From Pseudomonadota bacterium (GTDB lineage: Bacteria > Pseudomonadota > Gammaproteobacteria > Steroidobacterales > Steroidobacteraceae), in NCBI GenBank assembly GCA_021847105.1, contig JAJZUT010000003.1, positions 124,001 through 188,000 of the forward strand: a DNA stretch of 64,000 nt. The letters run 5' to 3'. A model generated the notes under the pieces. It searched no databases. It worked only from the letters and a program-made list of their open reading frames with translations, and had not been told where the DNA came from. Shown here in pieces: positions 55,571 through 64,000 of the stretch (its first letter is position 1; each line of letters opens with the position of its first letter). Made by a program: the position numbers and the translations under genes.

Positions 55571-56605
55571 TCAGGCGGGCGCGGAGTCGCGGATGACGAG
55601 CTCGGCCGGCAGGGTCACCGAGGCCGTTTCCTCCCCGTCCAGGCGCCTGAAGAGCAGATCGACCAGGGTGCGCGCGCCCTGCTCCAGATCCTGGCGCACA
55701 GTGGTGAGGCTCGGGGTGGTGTGCGCCGCAAGCGCGATGTCGTCAAAACCAACCACGGCAACGTCGTGTGGCACCGCCAGACCCTCGTTGGTCAGGGCCC
55801 GGATGGCGCTGATCGCGATCACATCGCTGGCCGCAAACAGTGCATCAAACGCCTCACCGGCAGCAATGCACTCGCGTACCGCCTGGTAGGCCGCATCCGG
55901 GGTCAGCTCCGCCGGCACCGTCCGGGGCGCGGCTGTGCCCGGCGGTCCATCGCGTAGCGCATGGGCGTAACCCTCGTAACGCTGGCGCAGCTCCGGCCCG
56001 GTAGGATCACCGAGAAACACGATCCGCCGCCGCCCGCCCTGCAGCAAATGCCGCACGGCCCGCGCCGCGCCACCCGGGTTGTCCGAGCCGACGGTACAGT
56101 ACTTCTGGCCCGGCAGCTGCGCACCCCACACCACCAGCGGCAAGTAGTTCGCCGCAGCGCGCTGTAGCGTCTCGTGCTCGGTGCTCTGGCCGATCACCAC
56201 CACGCCGTCACTGCGGCCCGAGGCGATGATCTCATCGAGCCACTCGTGGGTCGGCAGCACGATCTTCTGCAGGTTCATGCCGTAGCCGCGCTGTGTGACG
56301 GCCTCGGCCAGATGACCCAGCATGGCGACGAAGAACGGGTCGGTGAGCGGCTGGCCAGCGGCGTGCTGCAGCGGTATCACCACCGAGACCATCTGCGTAC
56401 GTTGCAGTCTCAGACTGCGGGCCACCGGATTGACGACATAGCCGTGCTCGCGCGCCAGCTGCACGATCCGCTTGCGCTTGCTGGCCTCGACCAGAGGACT
56501 GCCGGCTAGCGCACGCGAGACCGTCGAGACATGCACCCCCGCCAGGCGGGCAATGTCAGTCATCTTCGCCGCAGTGCGGCGGCTCTCGCGCGGGCGTTGC
56601 TTCAT
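55571..56605 (-). CDS. LacI family transcriptional regulator
   Basis: 344 residues. Helix-turn-helix at about 15-35 (MTDIARLAGVHVSTVSRALA), hinge helix with NPVARSLRLQRTQMVSVVIP, then a periplasmic-binding-protein-like effector domain (LVVWGAQLPGQKYCTVGSDN, PHDVAVVGFDDIALAAHTTP, LTTVRQDLEQGARTLVDLLF). It is the obvious candidate to bind the three TGCAATCG-type operators. The effector is unknown; a sugar or sugar phosphate of the locus is likely. Confidence 0.92.
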   Translation of the reverse strand: MKQRPRESRRTAAKMTDIARLAGVHVSTVSRALAGSPLVEASKRKRIVQLAREHGYVVNPVARSLRLQRTQMVSVVIPLQHAAGQPLTDPFFVAMLGHLAEAVTQRGYGMNLQKIVLPTHEWLDEIIASGRSDGVVVIGQSTEHETLQRAAANYLPLVVWGAQLPGQKYCTVGSDNPGGAARAVRHLLQGGRRRIVFLGDPTGPELRQRYEGYAHALRDGPPGTAAPRTVPAELTPDAAYQAVRECIAAGEAFDALFAASDVIAISAIRALTNEGLAVPHDVAVVGFDDIALAAHTTPSLTTVRQDLEQGARTLVDLLFRRLDGEETASVTLPAELVIRDSAPA

Positions 56606-56654
56606 GGGCGCACAGCATAACCGATCGCGCCACGCCCTCGAATGCCCGCGTCGC

Positions 56655-58859
56655 TCAGGCCTCGAGCAACAACTTCGGCAGCCGCTGCGAGTCCTCGCGC
56701 TTCAGGCTTTCGAGCACTGCCTCGAACGGCTCGGGCCGTCCGAATGCGTAGCCCTGTGCATAATCGACGCCCAGCTCGGCGACACGCTCGGCGATGGCTT
56801 CGTTCTCGACAAACTCCGCGACCGTGTCAATGGAGAAACCGCGCGCCAGCTCGACGATGCCGCGCACGGTGGCCTGCGAACGGGGATTGGTGAGGATGTC
56901 GCGCACGAACGAGCCGTCGATCTTGACCCGGGAGATCGGCAAGGCATTCAGATAGGTGAGTGAGTTGGCCCCGGTGCCGAAATCATCGAGCGCGAAGCGG
57001 CAATGCCAGGGCGCCAGGCGCCGGATCATCTCCTCGGCGCGCGCCAGGCTGCTCACCGCGGCCTGCTCGGTGATCTCAAAGGTGACGCAGCCGGGCGGCA
57101 GTTGCGCAGAGCGCAGCTCCTCGCCCAACTGGCGGGTGAACTCCTCATCGCCGATCGACTGGCCGGACAGATTGATCGAAATACCGATGCCGCTCGACTC
57201 GATCACGCTGCGGTGCATTGCAAGCATCTGCAGCGTCCGGCGCACCACCCACCGATCGATGGCCGGCAGCAGCTGATAGCGGCCGGCGACACCGACCAGC
57301 GTTCCCGGCAGCACCACCCCCTCGGTCGGATCGTTCAGGCGCACCAGGATCTCGTAGCCACCGGCCAGCTGCATATTGCGCAGCGGCGCGATGCGTTGCG
57401 CGTACAGCAGGAGCTGATCAGCCTTCAGTGCCGCGCGCAGCTGGCCAACCATCACCGCATCGACGTGCCGGCGCAACATGGTACCGTCGTCACAGGTGTC
57501 CACCTTCAGACGATTGCGACCGCGCTTCTTGGCTGTCTTGCAGGCGAGCTCGGCGGCGGCCAGGGCCCGCGCCAGCCCCTGTGGCAGCGACAGCAGTGCA
57601 GCAACGCCGCAACTCACCGAGACATCGATGGGATTGTCGATCGGACCGATCGCCAGATGGCCGACCTTCTCCTGGAGCTGCTGCGCCATGGCCGCTGCAT
57701 CCGGCGTGTCCACTCCCGGCAACAGCACCGCGAAGCGATCCGCCGCAATACGCGCGGCGAGCGCGCCGTCGGGCAGATGCGGTGGTGCGAGCAGATCGGT
57801 CACCCGCACGAGCAGTTCGTTGCCGATCTCAAAGCCGTACAGCTCGTTGACGACGTGCATCTGATCGACATCCAGATAGAGCACGCTGTGATAGTCATCA
57901 CCGCAATCGCGCAGGACCCGCGCGTACATCTGCTCGAGCCCCTCGCGGGTGTAGAGCCCCGTCAGGGCATCGAACTGCGACTCGACCATGCCGGAGACGA
58001 GGCGGCCCAGATGCCCGGCGAGCAGCACATGGCGCTGACGGTAATCAGCGGCCTCGGGCGGGCGAAAGAACGCCAGCACGCCGGTAACCGGACCGGCATC
58101 GCCGGCGATGGGTGCGAGGAGAATCTTGCAGCGCGGCGCCGCGCCACTGCGCCCGTTGAGCACCAGCGGCCGCCGTTTCTGGCTCACCCATGCGCTCATC
58201 TGCACGCGCGAGCGCCGCCACAGCTCCGACAGTTCCTCGACTGCAGCGGCACTACTCTGCTGCTCGAGGCACAGGTTGCGATCCGGGACGTAGAGCACGG
58301 CGAACCCGCTGCGCAGGCGGGTCGCGGCTGCCGCCAGAAACTCGTGCAAGAATTGCCGGCCGCCCGGAGTGCGCTGCACCGAAACGGCAAGTTCCAACAG
58401 CCACTGCAAATCGGCTTCGCGCTCGGTGAGCAGCCGCATCGCGGTGTGCCGCTCGCGCTCCTCCTCGAGCTGCCGGCGCAGGCACTCGATGAGCGGCTGC
58501 AGGCTCGCGACGAGAGTCGGTTCAGCAGCGGGTGCGCCAGTGGCGCGCTGCAGCGCGAGCACGCCGAGCAGCTCGCCGTCGGCCAGCTCGACCGGCAGGA
58601 GGACGAGTTGCCGCCCATCGTGTACTTCGCTCACCGGCGCGCGCGCCGCATCACTCTCGAGCCACCCGAGCGAGCGAACACGCTCGGCCATCGCCGGGCC
58701 CTGCAGCGTACCGCAAGCCTCCAACACCCCAAGCGCCGAATTGAGCAGGCACACCCCGTCGAGATCGCCCAGCAGGGTGCCCGCCCAGCGCGCGTAGGCA
58801 AAAAACGCCCCGTCCTGGGGACCACAGTTCACCGGTGGTGTCGCAACTTCCTGCAGCAT
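56655..58859 (-). CDS. c-di-GMP phosphodiesterase-type protein with degenerate GGDEF
   Basis: 734 residues. The N-terminal half looks like two GAF-type sensor regions (about 15-130 and 150-290). The GGDEF domain (about 300-455) has AADRF in place of GGDEF, so cyclase activity is unlikely. The EAL domain (about 480-725) has EILVRL, SINLSGQS, FEITEQAA, LDDFGTGANS, VKIDGSFVRD and AQGYAFGRPEP, so the metal-binding set appears intact. It probably degrades c-di-GMP with the GGDEF as a regulatory part. No membrane segment. Confidence 0.88.
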   Translation of the reverse strand: MLQEVATPPVNCGPQDGAFFAYARWAGTLLGDLDGVCLLNSALGVLEACGTLQGPAMAERVRSLGWLESDAARAPVSEVHDGRQLVLLPVELADGELLGVLALQRATGAPAAEPTLVASLQPLIECLRRQLEEERERHTAMRLLTEREADLQWLLELAVSVQRTPGGRQFLHEFLAAAATRLRSGFAVLYVPDRNLCLEQQSSAAAVEELSELWRRSRVQMSAWVSQKRRPLVLNGRSGAAPRCKILLAPIAGDAGPVTGVLAFFRPPEAADYRQRHVLLAGHLGRLVSGMVESQFDALTGLYTREGLEQMYARVLRDCGDDYHSVLYLDVDQMHVVNELYGFEIGNELLVRVTDLLAPPHLPDGALAARIAADRFAVLLPGVDTPDAAAMAQQLQEKVGHLAIGPIDNPIDVSVSCGVAALLSLPQGLARALAAAELACKTAKKRGRNRLKVDTCDDGTMLRRHVDAVMVGQLRAALKADQLLLYAQRIAPLRNMQLAGGYEILVRLNDPTEGVVLPGTLVGVAGRYQLLPAIDRWVVRRTLQMLAMHRSVIESSGIGISINLSGQSIGDEEFTRQLGEELRSAQLPPGCVTFEITEQAAVSSLARAEEMIRRLAPWHCRFALDDFGTGANSLTYLNALPISRVKIDGSFVRDILTNPRSQATVRGIVELARGFSIDTVAEFVENEAIAERVAELGVDYAQGYAFGRPEPFEAVLESLKREDSQRLPKLLLEA

Positions 58860-58943
58860 GGCACGACATCGTAGCGAAGGCGCGTACGCTCAGGTTATCG
58901 ACCCGTTCGCGCTTGCAGAGGAGCACAGGCCGCCGGTGGCGGG

Positions 58944-61661
58944 CTACCCTGTGACGCGCTTCACATTACGCGCTGACGGCGCGCGGCTCGCCGTAAGTTC
59001 CCGCTCGAATACCTCGACCGGCACCGGCCGCCCGAACAGATAACCCTGGTACTGATCGCAACCGTGACTCACCAGAGTCTCCCATTGCCGCTGGGTCTCA
59101 ACGCCCTCGGCAATGACCTCCAGATTGAGACTGCGCGCCATCTGCACGATGGTTCGCACCAGGGTCTCACCGCCCGAGTGCGCCATGCCAGTCACGAAGC
59201 TGCGATCGATCTTCAACACGCCGAGCGGCAGGCGGCGCAGGTAGGACAGCGAGGAATAACCGATTCCGAAGTCATCCAGCGCGAAACAGATGCCGAGTTG
59301 CCGCAGCGCGTGCATCTTGGGGATGACCGCATCCATGTCCTGTATCGGCAACCCCTCGGTGATCTCGAGTTCGAGCAGACTCGGGTCGATCCCCGCGCGG
59401 CTCACGATCCGGCTGACCTGCGCAACGAAATCCTCAGCGGCAAGCTGCTTGGGACTGACGTTCACGGCTACCTTGACGTCGCGAGCCGGACTGCCCGCGC
59501 GCGACCACTCCTGCAACTGCCGGCAGGCGCGCCCGAGGGCCCATCGGCCGATGTCGTGGATCAGCCCGATCTCCTCGGCTGCCGGCACCAGTTCGAGCGG
59601 CGAGACGACCCCGCGCCCCGGATCATGCCAGCGCAGCAGTGCCTCGGCGCCACGGGTGTTGCCGTGCACGTCCACGCGCCGCTGGAAATACAACTGCAGT
59701 TGATCGGTGCTGAATTCGTGACGCAGCCGCGACTCCAGACGCGAGCGGCGCTCGAGCGCGAGCTGCATACCGGGCGAGAACAGCCGTACCGCGTTACGAC
59801 CGGAGTCCTTGGCCGCGCGCAACGCCACATCGGCGCGCTTGAGCAACTCATTGAAGCCGACACCAGCCCGTCCGCTCCACGGCGCGATCCCGATGCTCGC
59901 CGAGCAGGACACCATCTGCCCACCAATCAGGTGCGGCTGCAACACCGCGGCGAGCAGATTCTCGGCCGTGCGGCTGGCGGCCGCATCGGCGGCGGTCGCG
60001 TCGCTGCCGAGATCCTCCAGCACCACCAGAAACTCGTCCCCGCCAATCCGGCCGACCAGATCATCGCCGGCCACCGCGCCGCGCAGGCGCGCCGCCGTCT
60101 GCTGCAGCAGAATGTCCCCGGCCTGGTGGCCCAGCATGTCATTGACCGCCTGGAATTTGTCCAAGCCCAGCAGCAGCGCCGCGCCGTGACCACCGGCATG
60201 TTCGGCCCACTGTACGGCGGAGCGCAGGCGATCGAGCATGAAGCGGCGGTTGGGCAATCCGGTGAGCGAATCGAAGTTGAGCAGGCGGGAGATGCGCTCC
60301 TCGGCATCTTTCTGCTCGGAAAGATCCGCAAGGCTGGCGATGTAATGCGTCCAGCGTCCACCCCCATCCGTCACACCGCTCAACGAGAGCCACAGCGGAA
60401 ACTCCTCCCCGCCCTTGCGCCGCCCCCAGATCTCCCCCTGCCAGCGACCCCGCTCGCGAACCAGTGCCAGCAATTCGGTGAAACTCGGCGACTCACGGCC
60501 CTCGGAGCACAGCTGCCCGAGCTCCTGCCCGAGCAGCTCGGGCGCCGTGTGCCCGCACAGCCTCTGCAGCGCATCGTTGACGCGCAGCACCTTTCCTTCT
60601 GCGTCCGTCACCAGCATTGCACCGCTTGATTCGAACGCAAGCGCCGCGATGCGCAACTCCTCGGCAGCCCGCTCCCGCTCGGCACGCAGATCCAGCCGAT
60701 CGAACGCGTATTCAATGTCCACGACCATGCGCTCGAGCAGATCGCGGATCTTCTCGGAGAAGGCCTCCGGCTGCGTGTCGTAAAGGACGAGCACCGCGCA
60801 CACCGCCGCCCCACGGCGAAGCGGCAGCGCGGCGCAAGAGCCCCAAGGCACCGCCCCGCCGTCCCGGCGCCAGGGCGCGAGTCGCGGATCCTTGCGATAA
60901 TCCTGGATGAACACCGCGCGACCCTCCCGCCACGCAATGCCCACCGGGCCGCAGCCCTCAGGCTGCTCGGCGTCGGCATGTACCCATAGATTCTCGAGAT
61001 ACCGTTCGCTCGCCGCCGAAGCGCCACAGCTGGCCAACGGCACGATTCGCCCGCTACGTGGCTCACGCTGCCCGACCCATGCCAGCTGCAGTTCTCCGTA
61101 GCGCACCGCCACCTGACACACCCGATCGAACAGTTCCGCTTCGCACTCGCAGCGCGCCAGCAGCTGGTTGGTCTCGGCGAGCGTCGAATACATGCGATTC
61201 AGGAACAGAATCTGCTCGACCTGCTCCCGTGCCGCCGTACTGTCGCGCAGAGCCGCAAGCACTGCGCCCCCGGGCAGCGGGCTAAGGGTCACCTCCAGCG
61301 GAAATTCGCTCCCATCGCGGCGGACGCCGCGCAGCGTGTCGTGCGCCCGCTCAAGCTCTCGCCGCGGCGACGCTCGGAGCCGGCTGCACAGCCCGACGGG
61401 CCGAACGCGCAGACCGCCCGGCACCACCTTCTCAACGCTCTGTCCCACAAGCGTCGAGTCCGGCCAGCCGAGCAACTCACTGGCCAAGCGGTTGACCCGC
61501 GCAATCACGCCGTGATCATTGACCAGCAACAGTGCATCCGGACTCGCCTCGAAGAGCACATCACTCGAAAACACAGATTCCGGGAGGCCACGGGTGCGCC
61601 ACATCAGTGCCGCACCGGCGAAGGCCAGTACAACCACACCGCCGAATGCAATCACGGTCAC
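58944..61661 (-). CDS. PAS-GAF-PAS-GGDEF-EAL membrane protein
   Basis: 905 residues. One N-terminal membrane helix (VIAFGGVVVLAFAGAALMW), PAS (about 35-150), GAF (about 160-330), a second PAS (about 335-455), GGDEF (about 465-635) with intact RIGGDEFLVVLE, and EAL (about 640-895) with EALLRWHDPGRG, LDDFGIGYSSLSYLR and YLFGRPVPVEVFERE. The Arg of a classic RxxD inhibitory site is absent (AGDD). Either cyclase or phosphodiesterase activity is possible. It starts at GTG 61661 and runs in the same direction as the previous gene, 84 bases apart. Confidence 0.9.
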   Translation of the reverse strand: MTVIAFGGVVVLAFAGAALMWRTRGLPESVFSSDVLFEASPDALLLVNDHGVIARVNRLASELLGWPDSTLVGQSVEKVVPGGLRVRPVGLCSRLRASPRRELERAHDTLRGVRRDGSEFPLEVTLSPLPGGAVLAALRDSTAAREQVEQILFLNRMYSTLAETNQLLARCECEAELFDRVCQVAVRYGELQLAWVGQREPRSGRIVPLASCGASAASERYLENLWVHADAEQPEGCGPVGIAWREGRAVFIQDYRKDPRLAPWRRDGGAVPWGSCAALPLRRGAAVCAVLVLYDTQPEAFSEKIRDLLERMVVDIEYAFDRLDLRAERERAAEELRIAALAFESSGAMLVTDAEGKVLRVNDALQRLCGHTAPELLGQELGQLCSEGRESPSFTELLALVRERGRWQGEIWGRRKGGEEFPLWLSLSGVTDGGGRWTHYIASLADLSEQKDAEERISRLLNFDSLTGLPNRRFMLDRLRSAVQWAEHAGGHGAALLLGLDKFQAVNDMLGHQAGDILLQQTAARLRGAVAGDDLVGRIGGDEFLVVLEDLGSDATAADAAASRTAENLLAAVLQPHLIGGQMVSCSASIGIAPWSGRAGVGFNELLKRADVALRAAKDSGRNAVRLFSPGMQLALERRSRLESRLRHEFSTDQLQLYFQRRVDVHGNTRGAEALLRWHDPGRGVVSPLELVPAAEEIGLIHDIGRWALGRACRQLQEWSRAGSPARDVKVAVNVSPKQLAAEDFVAQVSRIVSRAGIDPSLLELEITEGLPIQDMDAVIPKMHALRQLGICFALDDFGIGYSSLSYLRRLPLGVLKIDRSFVTGMAHSGGETLVRTIVQMARSLNLEVIAEGVETQRQWETLVSHGCDQYQGYLFGRPVPVEVFERELTASRAPSARNVKRVTG

Positions 61662-62046
61662 GACACGCCACCGTTCATCCGCAGCTCAATGGGGAGGCGG
61701 ACCGGGGCATGCCGCAGCAAACCCCGCGTTGCGCCCCTCCCGCCATCGACGCCCGAAAGTCAGTCATGTGCATCACCTGGAGCACTTGATATACGACCTC
61801 GCGTCAGCAGACGGCGAACACGGTCACAACCCGCGCGAACACTGTGCGGCGCGCACGCAACAACGTCCGAAAGAGAGGCGCTTTACATAACGACTGACTG
61901 CAGCTCACGCGCGCCGAGCCTGAACACAGCCTTCTCTGCACGCAATGGCCGGCGGCACGCATCCACTTCGGCGGCGCGCGTCCCTGCGCGCCTCAGCCGG
62001 ACCCCGTCCCCGCAGACCGATGCAGCCCGCGGCAGGTCGCGATGAG
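61662..62046. other. Intergenic stretch upstream of the GGDEF-EAL gene
   Basis: 385 bases without a convincing gene. It holds the hairpin listed at 61973. I saw no sigma54, sigma28 or TGCAATCG operator match in it. Confidence 0.6.
61973..61992 (-). terminator. Hairpin after the second TonB receptor gene
   Basis: GGCGCGC and GCGCGCC form a perfect 7-bp stem with a 6-base loop, extended by CGGC/GCCG with a three-base bulge. It lies about 55 bases after the receptor stop on the minus strand. No T-run. Confidence 0.4.
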
Positions 62047-64000
62047 TTAGAAATGCACCGTCAGCGAGGCATAGACCAGACGCGGCGCACCCGGATTGGC
62101 GATGACGTAGCCCCCGGTCGGCGTCTGGAAATATCCCCCGGAACTCACGTACTCCGTGGAGTTGTATTCCTTGTTGGTGAGATTCAGCACCTGCACCGAA
62201 ATGCTGCTGCCCTGTACGCCAGGCAGCATGGAATTGAACCAGCGGGTCTTCGCCGAGATCGACAAATTGACCAGGTTGTAAGCCGGATTCGTCAAGTTCG
62301 ACGGCAACCCCGTATTCTTGTTGAACAGATAACGGGCGCCGATATATTGATCCCAGAGTGTCGCCTTGAACCTGGCAACCGGCAGACGGAACCGATAGGT
62401 GGCTCCAGCGTTGATCGTGGTCTTCGGCGAGTTCGGCACCGGCAGACCGTAACCGGTCGGCTGTGACCCCGATGGAGTCACCGCAGCCTGGTACTCGTTC
62501 CAGCGGCTCTTCAGGTAGCCGAAGTTCGCGAAGCCGCTCCAGCTCCGGCTGAAGTCCGCTCGCAACGACAGATCGACACCCTTGTACGTAGCAGACCCGT
62601 AGCCGAAGTACGGCACGTTCGGATTCTGCGCCGTGGTGTAGGTGATGGTCTCGTCGCTCAGCAGATTATGGAAGAAGTCCACTGACGCGTACACGTTGCG
62701 CATCGCGCCGAGTCGCGGTGCCGCGTAGCGCAGCCCGATGTCGTACTGTTCGGAGCGCGCCGGCTTCAGGGACGCCAGGTTGACCGGATACTGATCAAGG
62801 TTGCCGGAATTCGGATTGTGACGGGTGATGGAGAAGTTGCCGAACGCATTGAGGTCGCGCAGCAGTGAGTAGTTCACGCCGATCGATGGCTCGTAGCGCA
62901 CGAAGTCGGTCGACTGATCTGGCGTAGTGTCGTAGCCGCTGAATTGGAACGTCTTGCCGTTGACGCTGATCGTGCCTCCCGTGAGGACGCTCGGCCCCGG
63001 GGTACCGTAAGCGCAGCTGCCGTCGGTGATGTGGTATTCGGCGCACACCTGCGCCGGACTCAAGTTCGAGAAATCCGTAATGAACTCCACCACCCGGAAG
63101 CCCGGCACGATCTTCAGGCGCGGCAACGGACGGAAATCGTCCTGCACGAACGCCGCCCAGAATATGTTGTGCGTCGTGTTGAAGAAAGTCTGCTCAGGCT
63201 GCGCGAGCGAGCTGCCGTCGAATGTCGAATAACCCTGATAGTCGCTGGATGCGCGCGCCATGATCATGTAGGCGCCGAAGCCAAGCGTGTCCATGCGGTT
63301 GAATCGCTCGGTGAACGAGAGCCGATCACCGAAATTCTTGGACCGCTCGATGTAATGCTCATGATTTGTTGGATTGCCATACTGAGCATAAAGGGGATTG
63401 CTCGGCAGCAGGTAGTTGTTGGACCGATAATGACGTACTTTGCCGATGCGCACCCACAGCATGTTCGACATCTTCAGGTTCGAGGACAGATTCAGCCGCA
63501 GATGCGACCAGAGCATGTAGTTCTGAATCAAAATCGTCTTGTGCCACACCGAGCGCGGCAGCGTCGCATAGAAGCCCGAAGACTGCTGGCTGTACGGCGC
63601 TCCGAGGCCGAGCCCACCGGTACCGACGAGCGGCACCGGCGTCAGCGGAATCATATTGGGACGCCATTCGTGATTGCGCTGGTAGTAGCCGCCGAAGCTG
63701 ACCGAGCCGGAGTCGAGCTGCTTGCGGCTCTTGATGTAGACTTCCTCGGTATCCGCCGGCAGGCTGTCGTTGGTGTCGCGAATGGCCTGGCTGCGCCCGG
63801 TTGCGAAGCCGAGCACGGTCGACCAGCCATGGATGGCGCCGGTGTTGTACACGGCCGAAGCATCCATGGTTGAGGAGCTCCCGCCGGCCAGCATGACCTT
63901 GCCGCCTGCACGTACAGACGGCTGCACCGGAATGAAGTCAATGGTGCCGCCCATGCTGTTGTACCAACGCTCGCGCGGATTGCCCGGACCGATAATGACG
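62047..64000 (-). CDS. TonB-dependent receptor (N-terminal part outside window)
   Basis: About 650 residues of an outer-membrane receptor; the frame is open to the window edge (VIIGPGNPRERWYNS before MGGTIDFIPV), so the signal peptide and most of the plug are missing. Barrel-type segments include AAFVQDDFRPLPRLKIVPGF, VNYSLLRDLNAFGNFSITRH and ARSEQYDIGLRYAAPRLG; it ends VYASLTVHF with the terminal aromatic typical of these proteins. It differs from the receptor at 49038. Substrate unknown; the upstream genes are outside the window. Confidence 0.88.
   Translation of the reverse strand, partial: VIIGPGNPRERWYNSMGGTIDFIPVQPSVRAGGKVMLAGGSSSTMDASAVYNTGAIHGWSTVLGFATGRSQAIRDTNDSLPADTEEVYIKSRKQLDSGSVSFGGYYQRNHEWRPNMIPLTPVPLVGTGGLGLGAPYSQQSSGFYATLPRSVWHKTILIQNYMLWSHLRLNLSSNLKMSNMLWVRIGKVRHYRSNNYLLPSNPLYAQYGNPTNHEHYIERSKNFGDRLSFTERFNRMDTLGFGAYMIMARASSDYQGYSTFDGSSLAQPEQTFFNTTHNIFWAAFVQDDFRPLPRLKIVPGFRVVEFITDFSNLSPAQVCAEYHITDGSCAYGTPGPSVLTGGTISVNGKTFQFSGYDTTPDQSTDFVRYEPSIGVNYSLLRDLNAFGNFSITRHNPNSGNLDQYPVNLASLKPARSEQYDIGLRYAAPRLGAMRNVYASVDFFHNLLSDETITYTTAQNPNVPYFGYGSATYKGVDLSLRADFSRSWSGFANFGYLKSRWNEYQAAVTPSGSQPTGYGLPVPNSPKTTINAGATYRFRLPVARFKATLWDQYIGARYLFNKNTGLPSNLTNPAYNLVNLSISAKTRWFNSMLPGVQGSSISVQVLNLTNKEYNSTEYVSSGGYFQTPTGGYVIANPGAPRLVYASLTVHF

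Noticed and set aside
57003..58874. Long plus-strand open frame (623 codons) opposite the GAF-GGDEF-EAL gene
   Set aside because: Antisense to a protein with conserved EAL motifs; composition (His/Gln/Arg-rich) is that of a shadow frame.
1..64000. tRNA, rRNA, CRISPR arrays, insertion sequences, attachment sites
   Set aside because: No tRNA-like cloverleaf, direct-repeat array, transposase or integrase sequence was seen while reading the window; a dedicated covariance or profile search was not possible.

Overview
The window is a GC-rich bacterial chromosome segment, most like a motile gammaproteobacterium (Xanthomonadales/Nevskiales-like). This is inferred from E. coli-type CheZ, a Pseudomonas-style MotC/MotD pair, an FlhG-FliA-CheYZ order, sigma54 and sigma28 promoter sequences in the flagellar genes, TonB-dependent receptors in sugar loci and many GTG/TTG starts. 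No rRNA, tRNA, CRISPR array, transposase or prophage gene was recognised.

Left half (1-20.5 kb): a chemotaxis and motor block on the + strand. It runs flhG (5' end outside the window), fliA, cheY, cheZ, motC, motD, a DUF2802 gene, a STAS gene, cheA, cheW, three tandem chemoreceptors, a second cheY, a small secreted protein, a small protein with a CheZ-like D-x-x-x-Q motif, cheR, cheD, cheB and two tandem HDOD proteins. There is one CheA, so the receptors and both CheY-type regulators presumably share it. Good sigma28 (FliA) matches lie in the end of flhG and before the HDOD pair, a weaker one before the STAS gene, and a sigma54 match before the DUF2802 gene.

Middle (20.7-37.5 kb): flagellar structure. 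flgA-flgM-flgN are on the minus strand, and flgMN has a sigma28 promoter whose -35 overlaps the flgA stop codon. flgBCDEFGHIJKL run on the + strand behind a perfect sigma54 promoter, followed by fliC (sigma28 promoter), fliD, fliS and flaG. This is the usual hierarchy: RpoN for hook and basal body, FliA for filament, FlgM as anti-FliA factor.

Right half: purL with a DUF1820 gene (housekeeping, minus strand), an orphan T6SS-type FHA gene (tagH), then a sucrose/raffinose-type sugar locus at 43.2-56.6 kb. The locus contains exported GH32 fructosidase, a sugar porter, exported GH27 alpha-galactosidase, a flavin-dependent halogenase, a TonB-dependent receptor, ROK fructokinase, sucrose phosphorylase, a divergent MFS transporter and a LacI-type regulator. 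Three near-identical 14-bp LacI-type operators mark the receptor promoter (two, 22 bp apart) and the sucrose phosphorylase/MFS divergent promoter. The inferred route is outer-membrane uptake by the receptor, periplasmic removal of galactose and fructose units, MFS import, then phosphorolysis of sucrose to glucose-1-phosphate and fructose. Two c-di-GMP proteins (one with a degenerate GGDEF) and the C-terminal part of another TonB-dependent receptor close the window.

The least explained elements are the CheZ-like small protein, the FliA-controlled HDOD pair, the halogenase inside the sugar operon and a sequence module shared by FlgK (twice) and FlgL.
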